Shown here piece after piece: positions 9,919 through 17,882 of a DNA stretch of 64,000 bases. The stretch spans positions 44,975-108,974 of the forward strand of contig VMRT01000018.1 in assembly GCA_007713455.1 (NCBI GenBank), in the 5' to 3' direction. Every line of letters starts with the position of its first letter. The first letter of the stretch is position 1. The position numbers and the translations under genes were made by a program. This stretch comes from Pseudomonas sp. Its GTDB lineage: Bacteria > Pseudomonadota > Gammaproteobacteria > Pseudomonadales > Pseudomonadaceae. The notes beneath the pieces are model-generated. The model made no database searches and was not told where the DNA came from. It saw nothing but the letters and a program-made list of their open reading frames with translations.

Positions 9919-10833
9919 TCAGCGTCCGGCCACGTCGCTCTCCACATCCTGGTACAACCCGGGCAGCTCGTAGCTCAAGCCGTAGCTGGCGTAGAGCTTT
10001 TCCAGCTCGCCTTCTAGAATCAGCGGCTCCAGCACTTCTTCCAGCGCATAGGCCAGCTGCCGGTTGGATTCATGCACCGCCATGCCAAGATCCCACACCT
10101 GCTTGCCCATGTTCGGGTAAGCGTTCTCGGCGAGCTTCAGGTGCTTGTCGTCGGCCTGCTCGAGCAGCCACTCGATCTCCGCGCGCATGGCCATGGTGGC
10201 GTCCACCTCGCCCTGCTGCAGCGCAGCGAATGCCTCGCGGATGCTCGGGTAGTGGTGGGTGTGCTTCGCCAGTCGGCCCTCGAATACCGAAGACAGGTAG
10301 AACGAGGGCACGCTGTCCACTTCGACGCCGATCGGGTGATATTGAAAGACCGCCACGCTCGGCACCTCGTCGATGCGGCGGTCGTCATACGCGGTCTGCC
10401 AGCGCTCGCGCTGGTAGGGCGCGAACATCACCACCAGCTCGTTGATCACTTCACCCAGCTCGTTGCGCTTGTAGGCGAACTCGCGGTCGTAGGGCACACG
10501 CAGCATCACGTCTGCCAGTACGCCAGGCCGCAGGTAGTGGCCCTTCCAGATGAAGTTGCGCAGGTCGTCGTCGAGGGTTTCGTCCGGCGTTACCCACAGC
10601 ACTTCCAGCTTCAGGTCCAGCCCCTCGGCGAGCTTGCGTGCGAGTTCCACATCGACACCGCGCGGCTGGCCATCCTGCTGGTAGCTGTACGGCGGGAAGT
10701 TCTCGTACATCGCCACCTTGAGCACGCCGGATTCGATGATGTCATCGAAGGCGCGTACCTTGACCACGTCCGCCTGCGCCAGTGCGCAGCACAGAGCCAG
10801 CCACAGCGACAGAACCAGCCGGACGGCGTTCAT
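9919..10833 (-). CDS. Quinoprotein-associated substrate-binding protein (MxaJ/XoxJ-like)
   Basis: A secreted 304-residue type II periplasmic binding protein (SBP_bac_3 fold: GVLKVAMYENFPPYSYQ, then GVDVELARKLAEGL). Relatives encoded beside methanol dehydrogenases (MxaJ, XoxJ) are thought to help dehydrogenase maturation or activity rather than feed a transporter, and no permease lies beside it. Its ATG overlaps the stop of the cytochrome gene by one base (TGATG), so translation is coupled. The role here is inferred from family and position. Confidence 0.85.
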   Translation of the reverse strand: MNAVRLVLSLWLALCCALAQADVVKVRAFDDIIESGVLKVAMYENFPPYSYQQDGQPRGVDVELARKLAEGLDLKLEVLWVTPDETLDDDLRNFIWKGHYLRPGVLADVMLRVPYDREFAYKRNELGEVINELVVMFAPYQRERWQTAYDDRRIDEVPSVAVFQYHPIGVEVDSVPSFYLSSVFEGRLAKHTHHYPSIREAFAALQQGEVDATMAMRAEIEWLLEQADDKHLKLAENAYPNMGKQVWDLGMAVHESNRQLAYALEEVLEPLILEGELEKLYASYGLSYELPGLYQDVESDVAGR

Positions 10834-11270
10834 CACTGCTTGGCCGCTTCGCTTTCGATATAGGTCCGGATCGCCCACAGCGCTTCCTGGCTGAGGGTGT
10901 CGGCCATGCGCGGCATGTACACGGCACCGTCACGGACCGCGCCATTGATCACGCGCTCCTTGTACCACTCGTCGCCGTCGTAGCTGGCTTCCAGCTCACG
11001 CAGGTCGGGGGCGATACCGCCGGAAATGGCTTCCAGACCGTGGCAACGCGCGCAGTTCTGGTTGTAGGCGGAGGAACCGATCTCGACCGCCAGGTCGTGG
11101 TGCTCGTTGGGCGCACGATAGGGGTTCTCGTCCAGCCATTCTTCACCGAGTTGCGGCAGGCCCTTGGTGTTGACCGCTTGCGGCGTCACGTCGCCATGCG
11201 CCAGAACCAGGCCGGACATACCGAGAACACCCGCTGCCAGCAGTGAGCGCAAAAAGATCTTGTTATTCAT
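10833..11270 (-). CDS. pedF: Cytochrome c550, electron acceptor of PQQ dehydrogenase (PedF-like)
   Basis: A periplasmic monohaem cytochrome of 145 residues. A signal peptide (cleavage near VLA-HGD) is followed by the haem motif C73-A-R-C76-H77 and a distal-ligand candidate in VYMPRMADTLS. It probably takes electrons from the quinoprotein encoded divergently at 11581. The ATG at 11270 is preferred over an upstream GTG because GAGGGT lies before it. It is the first gene of a minus-strand operon with the MxaJ-like, SoxYZ-like and hydrolase genes. Confidence 0.9.
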   Translation of the reverse strand: MNNKIFLRSLLAAGVLGMSGLVLAHGDVTPQAVNTKGLPQLGEEWLDENPYRAPNEHHDLAVEIGSSAYNQNCARCHGLEAISGGIAPDLRELEASYDGDEWYKERVINGAVRDGAVYMPRMADTLSQEALWAIRTYIESEAAKQ

Positions 11271-11386
11271 GACTACCACCCTCTATTCGAGAACCTGTGC
11301 AAGGCAGCCCCACTCGGAGCGCATGGTGGTCATGTTGGCCGTGTCAGTGCATCGGCAGAATCCTGCTTTGGATGCCTGCATCTCCT

Positions 11387-11396
11387 CCCTTGGTAC
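11387..11396. promoter_or_regulatory. CCTTGGTA operator-like motif, copy 2
   Basis: CCCTTGGTAC, embedded in the same 13-base string as the copy at 6681. It lies 185 bases before the pedE start and 117 bases before the pedF start. Confidence 0.5.
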
Positions 11397-11402
11397 TGGG
11401 TT

Positions 11403-11436
11403 TTGCTACCGCCTCCCGCCCCCCAGAGGTAGCAAG
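11403..11436. promoter_or_regulatory. Inverted repeat TTGCTACC-N18-GGTAGCAA
   Basis: Two perfect 8-base arms separated by 18 bases, immediately after motif copy 2. The arm GGTAGCAA also overlaps copy 1 at 6686-6693 near pedH, so both dehydrogenase promoters share it. Confidence 0.5.
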
Positions 11437-11454
11437 GCTAAATCAGCAGGGTTC

Positions 11455-11467
11455 GGGAAGGATTCCC
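11455..11467. promoter_or_regulatory. Palindrome GGGAA-N3-TTCCC, pedE copy
   Basis: GGGAAGGATTCCC, 114 bases before the pedE start codon, with the same arms as the copies at pedH and the TonB receptor. Confidence 0.5.
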
Positions 11468-11580
11468 GGCATCGGCGGGAGCTTTTCCGTGTCGGCGCCC
11501 ATGGCGCGCTTCCAATAATCGAATCGCCAGGCCACCGGCATACGGCGGCCTCGTCCGAATCGACCAAGGGAATCGCAACC

Positions 11581-13452
11581 ATGACAACAAGATCGCACCC
11601 CGGCAGCAAACGCCCCCTCGCCATTGCCGTGCAATGCCTGGCGCTGACCGGCAGCCTCGCGTTGGCCGCAGCCGCCCAGGCCAAGCCGGTCAACTGGGAA
11701 GACATCGCCAACGATCACCTGTCCACCGAGAACGTCCTGCAATACGGCATGGGCACCAGTGCACAACGCTGGAGTCCGCTGGCACAGGTCAATGAAGACA
11801 ACGTGTTCAAGCTGACCCCGGCCTGGTCGTTCTCCTTCGGTGACGAGAAACAGCGCGGCCAGGAATCCCAGGCCATCGTCCATGATGGCGTGATCTACGT
11901 GACCGGCTCCTATTCGCGCGTCTTCGCCCTCGATGCCAAGACCGGCAAGCGCCTGTGGAGTTACGCCCATCGCCTGCCCGACGACATCCGCCCGTGCTGC
12001 GACGTGGTCAACCGCGGTGCCGCCATCTACGGCGACAAGATCTACTTCGGCACCCTCGACGCCCGTGTCGTGGCGCTGAACAAGGACACCGGCAAGGTCG
12101 TCTGGAACAAGAAGTTCGGCGATCACGGCGCCGGCTACACCATGACCGGAGCTCCGACGCTGGTCAAAGACGCCAAGACCGGCAAGGTGCTGCTGGTACA
12201 CGGCAGCTCGGGTGACGAGTTCGGCATCGTCGGCAAACTGTTCGCCCGCGACCCGGATACCGGCGAAGAAGTCTGGATGCGCCCCTTCGTCGAGGGCCAC
12301 ATGGGCCGTCTCAACGGCAAGGACAGCACGCCGACCGGCGACATCAAGGCGCCGTCCTGGCCGGACGACCCCAACCACCCGACCGGCAAGAAGGAAGCCT
12401 GGAGTCAGGGCGGCGGCGCGCCGTGGCAGAGTGCGAGCTTCGACCCGGAAACCAACACCATCATCGTCGGTGCCGGCAACCCCGCCCCGTGGAACGGCTG
12501 GGAGCGCACCAGCGATGGCGGCAACCCGAAGGACTACGACAGTCTCTACACCTCCGGCCAGGTCGGCGTCGATCCGAGCACCGGCGAGGTGAAGTGGTTC
12601 TACCAGCACACCCCGAACGACGCCTGGGACTTCTCCGGTAACAACGAGCTGGTGCTGTTCGACTACAAGGACAAGAACGGCAAGACCGTCAAGGCCACGG
12701 CCCACGCCGACCGCAACGGTTTCTTCTATGTCGTCGACCGCAAGGACGGCAAGCTGCAGAACGCTTTCCCCTTCGTCGACGGCATCACCTGGGCCAGCCA
12801 TATCGATCTGAAAACCGGTCGCCCGGTGGAGAACGAGGGCCAGCGTCCACCCAAACCGGAGCCGGGCGAGAAGCACGGCAAATCGGTTGAAGTATCCCCA
12901 CCCTTCCTCGGCGGCAAGAACTGGAACCCCATGGCCTACAGCCAGGACACCGGCCTGTTCTACGTACCGGCCAACCACTGGAAAGAGGACTACTGGACCG
13001 AGGAAGTCAGCTACAAGAAGGGCTCGGCCTATCTCGGCCAGGGCTTCCGCATCAAGCGCATGTACGACGACCACGTCGGCATCCTGCGCGCCATGGACCC
13101 GACCACCGGCAAGGTGGCGTGGGAACACAAGGAAAAGCTGCCGCTGTGGGCCGGCGTGCTGGCGACCAAGGGCAACCTGGTATTCACCGGCACCAGCGAC
13201 GGCTACTTCAAGGCCTTCAATGCCAAAACCGGTGACGAGCTGTGGAAATTCCAGACTGGCAGCGGCGTGATTTCCCCGCCTGTGACCTGGGAGCAGGACG
13301 GCGAGCAGTACATCGGCGTGACGGTCGGTTACGGCGGCGCCGTGCCACTGTGGGGCGGCGACATGGCCGTACTGACCAAGCCGGTCGCCCAGGGTGGTTC
13401 CTTCTGGGTATTCAAGCTTCCGGATTGGGAGAAGAAGACCGCCAAGCGATGA
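11581..13452 (+). CDS. pedE: PQQ-dependent alcohol dehydrogenase, calcium type (PedE/ExaA-like)
   Basis: Periplasmic quinoprotein ethanol/alcohol dehydrogenase of 623 residues. It has a signal peptide ending AAAAQA, adjacent cysteines PCCD near 139, and propeller repeats. The catalytic segment is W349-D350-F351-S352-G. Serine at the position where lanthanide enzymes have Asp is typical of calcium-dependent ExaA/PedE enzymes. The ATG at 11581 has AAGGGA upstream; the frame stays open to 11164, but that stretch is non-coding in style and covers the divergent promoter. The partner cytochrome is divergent at 10833, and a pentapeptide protein follows. Confidence 0.93.
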   Translation: MTTRSHPGSKRPLAIAVQCLALTGSLALAAAAQAKPVNWEDIANDHLSTENVLQYGMGTSAQRWSPLAQVNEDNVFKLTPAWSFSFGDEKQRGQESQAIVHDGVIYVTGSYSRVFALDAKTGKRLWSYAHRLPDDIRPCCDVVNRGAAIYGDKIYFGTLDARVVALNKDTGKVVWNKKFGDHGAGYTMTGAPTLVKDAKTGKVLLVHGSSGDEFGIVGKLFARDPDTGEEVWMRPFVEGHMGRLNGKDSTPTGDIKAPSWPDDPNHPTGKKEAWSQGGGAPWQSASFDPETNTIIVGAGNPAPWNGWERTSDGGNPKDYDSLYTSGQVGVDPSTGEVKWFYQHTPNDAWDFSGNNELVLFDYKDKNGKTVKATAHADRNGFFYVVDRKDGKLQNAFPFVDGITWASHIDLKTGRPVENEGQRPPKPEPGEKHGKSVEVSPPFLGGKNWNPMAYSQDTGLFYVPANHWKEDYWTEEVSYKKGSAYLGQGFRIKRMYDDHVGILRAMDPTTGKVAWEHKEKLPLWAGVLATKGNLVFTGTSDGYFKAFNAKTGDELWKFQTGSGVISPPVTWEQDGEQYIGVTVGYGGAVPLWGGDMAVLTKPVAQGGSFWVFKLPDWEKKTAKR

Positions 13453-13459
13453 GCCGAGC

Positions 13460-13495
13460 CGTGCCCGCCACCGCGCGGGCACGCCTCGTGTTTTC
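13460..13495 (+). terminator. Hairpin after pedE
   Basis: CGTGCCCGC pairs with GCGGGCACG across a six-base loop, with a GTTTT tail a few bases on. It may end or attenuate transcription before the pentapeptide gene. Confidence 0.45.
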
Positions 13496-13615
13496 AACGT
13501 ACAGCGGCTCGCGCGGCGCGTCTGGCCCAGCCGGCTCCGGGTTGGCGCTCTCGTCGACAGGCCAGAAACGCCACGCGACCGCTTTTCTCTATTGCCCTGC
13601 CCCAGGTGACTTCCC

Positions 13616-14269
13616 ATGAACAGCCCTAACCGCTTGCTCCTGCCACTGGCCCTGTTCGCCAGCGCGTCCGCCTTCGCCGCGGATGACGGTCCTCTGACGA
13701 TCAACGGCTGCGTACTCCAGCCCGAGAGCCAATGTGCCAACGCCGATCTGCGCGGCGCCGACCTCAGCAATCAGGACCTGCGCCGCATCAACCTCGCCGG
13801 TGCCAACCTCTCCGGCGCCAACCTGCGCCACGCCAACCTCGACCTGGCCAATCTGGAAAAAGCCAACCTAACCGGTGCCACGCTTAACCGCGCCAGCCTG
13901 CAACAGGCCAACCTGCGCCTGGCCAATTTCACAGATGCCCGGCTGATCGCCATCCAGGGCTGGGGCCTGTTCGCCCAGGCCGCCCAGTTCAAGGGAGCCG
14001 ACCTCACTGGCGCCTACCTTGAGTTCGCCCGCATGAGTGGCGCCAGGATGCACGGCAGCACGCTGCACGCCGCCGACCTGGAAATGACCTGGCTGAGCAA
14101 GGCCGATCTCGAGGGTGCCGATCTGACCGACGCTAACCTGCAGGAAGCCAAGCTCAACGACGCCAACCTCGGTAAAGCGGTGCTAACCGGCGCGCGCCGG
14201 CACTACGCGACGTTTCAAGGCACCAACATGGAAGGCTGCAAGGACTGCCCGGTCGATTGGGAGAAATGA
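13616..14269 (+). CDS. Secreted pentapeptide-repeat protein
   Basis: 217 residues: a signal peptide ending ASAFAA, then many A(D/N)LxxAxL pentapeptide repeats from about residue 40 to 200 that should fold as a right-handed quadrilateral beta-helix. A short tail holds C-x2-C (GCKDCPVDW). Homologues sit next to PedE in other pseudomonads, but no biochemical role is known. CAGGTGA precedes the ATG. The export signal argues against a gyrase-protecting role and for a scaffold in the periplasm; this is inference. Confidence 0.85.
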   Translation: MNSPNRLLLPLALFASASAFAADDGPLTINGCVLQPESQCANADLRGADLSNQDLRRINLAGANLSGANLRHANLDLANLEKANLTGATLNRASLQQANLRLANFTDARLIAIQGWGLFAQAAQFKGADLTGAYLEFARMSGARMHGSTLHAADLEMTWLSKADLEGADLTDANLQEAKLNDANLGKAVLTGARRHYATFQGTNMEGCKDCPVDWEK

Positions 14270-14394
14270 AACCACCGCCGATAGGCCAATTCAATCGCCG
14301 GTATAGAGCAAACCATTGGCTGGCAAGCTCAGGAAAATGACTCAGGCGCCGATCAAGTGACTGGGCTGTTTTGCCCTTCACCGGATGCCAATAA

Positions 14395-15711
14395 ATGTTC
14401 AACAAGAACCTGAAACGGGAACTGGCTGAATTGCGCGAGGAAGCCGCAATCAATCAGCAGATCAAGAACTCGTTGTACAGGGAGATGATGGTCCTGGAAC
14501 TGGACCCGCAAGGACGCATTCAGCACGCCAACGAGCTGTTCCTTAGCGAAATGGGCTATCGCCGCGACGATCTCATCGGCCGCTCCGTCGACGACTTCTT
14601 CAGCCAGCAGTTTCGTACCGAACCGAACTACTCACGCCTCAAGAACGCCATGCAGCGCGCGGAGCACATCAGCGGCGCCTACCGACTGCTACAGGCTGAC
14701 GGCCAGGAAGCCTGGCTGCGTTCGATCTGGCAGCCGATCACGGGCTCGGATGGCAGGTTACATCACTTCACGCTATGCGCCACCAACCTGACCCGCACCA
14801 TCGAGACCTCACGCGAGCACGAAAGCGTAATCAACGCGCTGTTGCGCTCCACCGCGGTGATCGAGTTTGACCTCGGCGGGCATGTCATCACCGCCAACCA
14901 GCGGTTCCTCGACGGCATGGGCTACCGCCTCGAGCAGATCAAGGGCAAGCACCACCGCATGTTCTGTGAACGGGAGGAAAGCGAGTCGCCGGCCTATCGC
15001 GAATTCTGGGCTAGCCTCAACCGTGGCGAGTACATCGCCGAGCGCTTCAAGCGTATCGATGCCCACGGTCAGACCGTCTGGCTCGAGGCATCCTACAACC
15101 CGGTGCTCGATGCCTACGGCAAGCTGTACAAGGTGATCAAGTTCGCCACCGTCATCACCGACCAGGTCAACCGGGAGATGGCCGTGGCCGAGGCCGCAAC
15201 GATTGCCTACGACACATCCCAGCACACCGACCTCAGCGCCCAGCGCGGCGCGCAAGTGGTCCAGCAGACGGTCGAAGTGATGCATCGCATCGCCCAGCAG
15301 ATGCAGGAAGCCTCCGACGGTATCGAGGCGCTGGACAAGCAGTCGCAGCTGATCGGCGCGATCCTCAAGACCATCAGCGGTATTGCCGATCAGACCAACC
15401 TGCTGGCACTCAACGCCGCCATCGAAGCCGCACGGGCCGGCGATCAGGGCCGTGGCTTCGCGGTGGTGGCCGACGAGGTTCGCCAGCTGGCGGCCCGCAC
15501 CAGCAAGGCCGCCGAGGAGATCGTCGGCGTGGTGCAGAAGAACCAGGACCTGGCGCAAGCCGCCGTGCACAGCATGAGCGCGAGCCGTGACCAGGCCGAG
15601 CAGGGACTGGAATTCGCCAACCAGGCCGGCGCGGTGATCGTCGAGATCCAGGACGGCGCGCAGCGCGTGGTCGGCGCGGTCGGGCAGTTCGCCAGCCAGT
15701 TGAAGAACTGA
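14395..15711 (+). CDS. Soluble PAS-PAS methyl-accepting chemotaxis protein (BdlA-like)
   Basis: A cytoplasmic chemoreceptor of 438 residues. It begins with a short coiled region, then two PAS domains (about 25-140 and 145-260; cores [15 protein letters not shown] and [15 protein letters not shown]). The signalling helix carries the highly conserved tip around [23 protein letters not shown], here interrupted only by this quotation. No transmembrane helix is present, as in BdlA and Aer-like energy sensors. It could sense redox or energy state arising from alcohol oxidation; that link comes only from its position after pedE. The start codon lacks a strong ribosome site. Confidence 0.85.
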   Translation: MFNKNLKRELAELREEAAINQQIKNSLYREMMVLELDPQGRIQHANELFLSEMGYRRDDLIGRSVDDFFSQQFRTEPNYSRLKNAMQRAEHISGAYRLLQADGQEAWLRSIWQPITGSDGRLHHFTLCATNLTRTIETSREHESVINALLRSTAVIEFDLGGHVITANQRFLDGMGYRLEQIKGKHHRMFCEREESESPAYREFWASLNRGEYIAERFKRIDAHGQTVWLEASYNPVLDAYGKLYKVIKFATVITDQVNREMAVAEAATIAYDTSQHTDLSAQRGAQVVQQTVEVMHRIAQQMQEASDGIEALDKQSQLIGAILKTISGIADQTNLLALNAAIEAARAGDQGRGFAVVADEVRQLAARTSKAAEEIVGVVQKNQDLAQAAVHSMSASRDQAEQGLEFANQAGAVIVEIQDGAQRVVGAVGQFASQLKN

Positions 15712-15817
15712 TGGCGAGCCTGTCCACAGCAGATCGGCACATGAGGGCTGGCCGCGCTACAGCCGAGTCGGCACCGCTGCAGGCTGACTCGATCATCAGC
15801 GTTCGGAGGACGCCAGC

Positions 15818-16453
15818 TTGACGCAGAAGCTGATCATTCATATCCGCCAGCATCCGAATGTCGACGGGCTGCCGCGCTTCGACGGGCTGACGTCGGCGAG
15901 CATCGTCACCCCCGCGGCGGCGGACGAGTTTCGCGCGGCGGTGGAGGAAATCATGGGCTTTGCCTGCATCGGTTTCGATACCGAATCCAAACCGACCTTC
16001 AAGGTGGGCGAAGTCTCCAGCGGTCCGCACCTGATCCAGTTCGCCACCCCGGCAAAGGCCTACCTGTTCAGGATCGGCGTGCCCGGCTGCATCGAAGCGG
16101 CCAGCGCAATCCTGCAATCGCCCGCGCTGGCGAAGATCGGTTTCGGGCTGAAGTCGGATCGTTCCAGGCTGCACGGCAAGCTCGGCATCCGGCCGACCAG
16201 TCTGCTGGACCTGGGCTCGGTGCTTCGCTATCAGGGCAAGAAGGGTCAGGTCGGCCTGCGCGGTGCGGTGGCCGCGGTGCTCGACGCACGGATCGAAAAA
16301 TCCCGCAGCGTGGCCACCTCGAACTGGGCGAATCCCGCGCTGACCGAGGCACAGCAGGCCTACGCGGCCAACGACGCCTACGCCGCGCTGTGCGTGTTCC
16401 TCGGCCTGAGCGCAGAGCAGCAGGCGATGCTGCTCGCGGCGCTACCGCGCTGA
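15818..16453 (+). CDS. 3'-5' exonuclease, DEDDy family
   Basis: A 211-residue nuclease resembling the exonuclease domain of WRN/RNase D. The metal-binding acidic residues appear in order: FDTES (DxE, near residue 51), LKSDRSRL (second Asp) and YAANDAYAAL (Tyr-x3-Asp, near 187). The start is a TTG at 15818 with CGGAGGA seven bases upstream; no ATG fits. It would remove nucleotides from DNA or RNA 3' ends. It looks like an unrelated insertion between alcohol-oxidation genes. Confidence 0.82.
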   Translation: MTQKLIIHIRQHPNVDGLPRFDGLTSASIVTPAAADEFRAAVEEIMGFACIGFDTESKPTFKVGEVSSGPHLIQFATPAKAYLFRIGVPGCIEAASAILQSPALAKIGFGLKSDRSRLHGKLGIRPTSLLDLGSVLRYQGKKGQVGLRGAVAAVLDARIEKSRSVATSNWANPALTEAQQAYAANDAYAALCVFLGLSAEQQAMLLAALPR

Positions 16454-16480
16454 CAGGGCTTCGGCGGCAGTCAACAGGAG

Positions 16481-17644
16481 TCAGGCCAGCCCATGCGCCC
16501 GGCGTTGCAGGAAGGTCAGCGCTGCATACGCCATGACGCCCAGCGCCGCCGACAGCCACAGCGCCCGCGTACCGAAGTCGTCGATCAGCAGCGCGAACAC
16601 CAGCGGCGAAAATGCTTGGGCGAAACGTGCCGGCACCATCAGCAGCCCCTGGCGCAGGCCATAGCCATGGGGGCCGAATATCGCCAGCGGCAAGGTCCCT
16701 TTGGCGATGGTCAGAATGCCGTTGCCGCCGCCATGCAGAAGCACGAATGCGGTGGTCGCAGGCGCACCCACCAGCATCACGCCAGCCGCGCCGATGGGAT
16801 GGGCAATGGCGGCGAGGCGGGCCGAGATCAGCGGATGGAAGCGCTGCAGCAAAACGAACTCCAGGCAGCGCGCCCCGACCTGGGCCGGCCCGACCATCGC
16901 CGCGATTCCGATGGCCGCGGCCGCTGACAGCCCGGACTCCTGCAACAGACGTGGCAGGTGCGCCGCCATCGCCGTGCTGGTGAACCAGGTGGCGGCGAAG
17001 ACGAAGGCCAGCAACGCCATGGTCGATCCAGCACCCGAGCGGTCGTTTGTCTGCGCTTGCTCTGCCGCGGTCGGGGCCGGCTGCACGCCAACCGGGATCA
17101 GCAACCGGTTCAACGGCAGCCCGAGCAGCAGATGCGCTCCGGCCCATGTGAGGCATGTGGCGCGCCAGCCGAATTCGGCGTTCAACCAGCCGCTGATCGG
17201 CCAGCACACCGTACTGGCGAAGCCGGCGAGCAAGGTGATGCCGGTGATCGCGCCACGCGCATCGCGACCGTAGATGCCGGCAAGCGTGGAGAAGGCCGAC
17301 TCATAAAGGCCGAGCGCCATGCCGATGCCGATCACCAACCAGCCGGCCCAGAGCATCAGCGGTCCGTTGGCCAGGCCGAGCATGGCCAGGCCAACGGCAA
17401 AAACGATGCTGGAAAGCGCCAGCACATCGCGCCCGCCATGATGGTCGATGCGCTTGCCCGACAGCGGTCCGAGGACGGCCGTGACGATCAGTGCCAGGGA
17501 AAATGCAGCGAATACATTGCCTGTGGAAATGCCCAGCTCGCTCGCCATCGGTTCGGCGAGAATGGCCGGCAGGTAGTAGGTCGAGCCCCAGGCCAGGGTC
17601 TGTGCACTGCCGAGTGCAAGAACGATGCGCAGACGTGACGGCAT
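16481..17644 (-). CDS. Major facilitator superfamily transporter
   Basis: A 387-residue inner-membrane transporter with about twelve hydrophobic segments and the inter-helix loop GPLSGKRIDHHGGRDVL typical of MFS proteins. The ATG at 17644 is preferred to a GTG at 17656. No specific substrate can be inferred. It points away from the exonuclease and towards no obvious partner; a role in alcohol metabolism is not supported. Confidence 0.8.
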   Translation of the reverse strand: MPSRLRIVLALGSAQTLAWGSTYYLPAILAEPMASELGISTGNVFAAFSLALIVTAVLGPLSGKRIDHHGGRDVLALSSIVFAVGLAMLGLANGPLMLWAGWLVIGIGMALGLYESAFSTLAGIYGRDARGAITGITLLAGFASTVCWPISGWLNAEFGWRATCLTWAGAHLLLGLPLNRLLIPVGVQPAPTAAEQAQTNDRSGAGSTMALLAFVFAATWFTSTAMAAHLPRLLQESGLSAAAAIGIAAMVGPAQVGARCLEFVLLQRFHPLISARLAAIAHPIGAAGVMLVGAPATTAFVLLHGGGNGILTIAKGTLPLAIFGPHGYGLRQGLLMVPARFAQAFSPLVFALLIDDFGTRALWLSAALGVMAYAALTFLQRRAHGLA

Positions 17645-17832
17645 GCTCAGCGGCACCCGCCAGCAGCACGTTGCGAGACGAGGGGGTAATGATGGACGCG
17701 GTTCATCCGTGCTCCTGTGCTGCCGTCAACCAATCGGCCAAGCTCGCCAGGATACGCAATCGCTCGTGACGATTTCACGTCAGAACCTTGAACCGCGAGC
17801 ACACCGAACACCGCAGCCAGGCCGGACGCGAA

Positions 17833-17858
17833 CATGCCGGGCGCAAAGGCCCGGCATG
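17833..17858. terminator. Terminator-like hairpin after the TonB receptor
   Basis: CATGCCGGGC and GCCCGGCATG form a 10-bp stem with a six-base loop, 25 bases beyond the receptor stop codon. It lacks a T-run on the receptor strand. Confidence 0.5.
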
Positions 17859-17882
17859 CTCGGTGCTGCTGCGACTGATCGG

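Larger units (their letters stand above)
11271..11580. promoter_or_regulatory. Divergent pedF / pedE promoter region
   Basis: This 310-base gap holds three repeat elements: CCCTTGGTAC at 11387-11396, an inverted pair TTGCTACC (11403-11410) and GGTAGCAA (11429-11436), and the palindrome GGGAAGGATTCCC at 11455-11467. It is the densest regulatory stretch of the window and serves both the cytochrome operon and pedE. No convincing sigma-70 promoter was picked out. Confidence 0.6.

Noticed and set aside
11443..13770. Long minus-strand open frame of 775 codons opposite pedE
   Set aside because: It is the antisense of a strongly conserved dehydrogenase gene; its composition is a high-GC shadow and it matches no known family.
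15818..17644. Exonuclease and MFS genes as parts of the alcohol system
   Set aside because: Neither shares the two motifs, and neither is known to accompany PQQ dehydrogenases; they are probably passengers.
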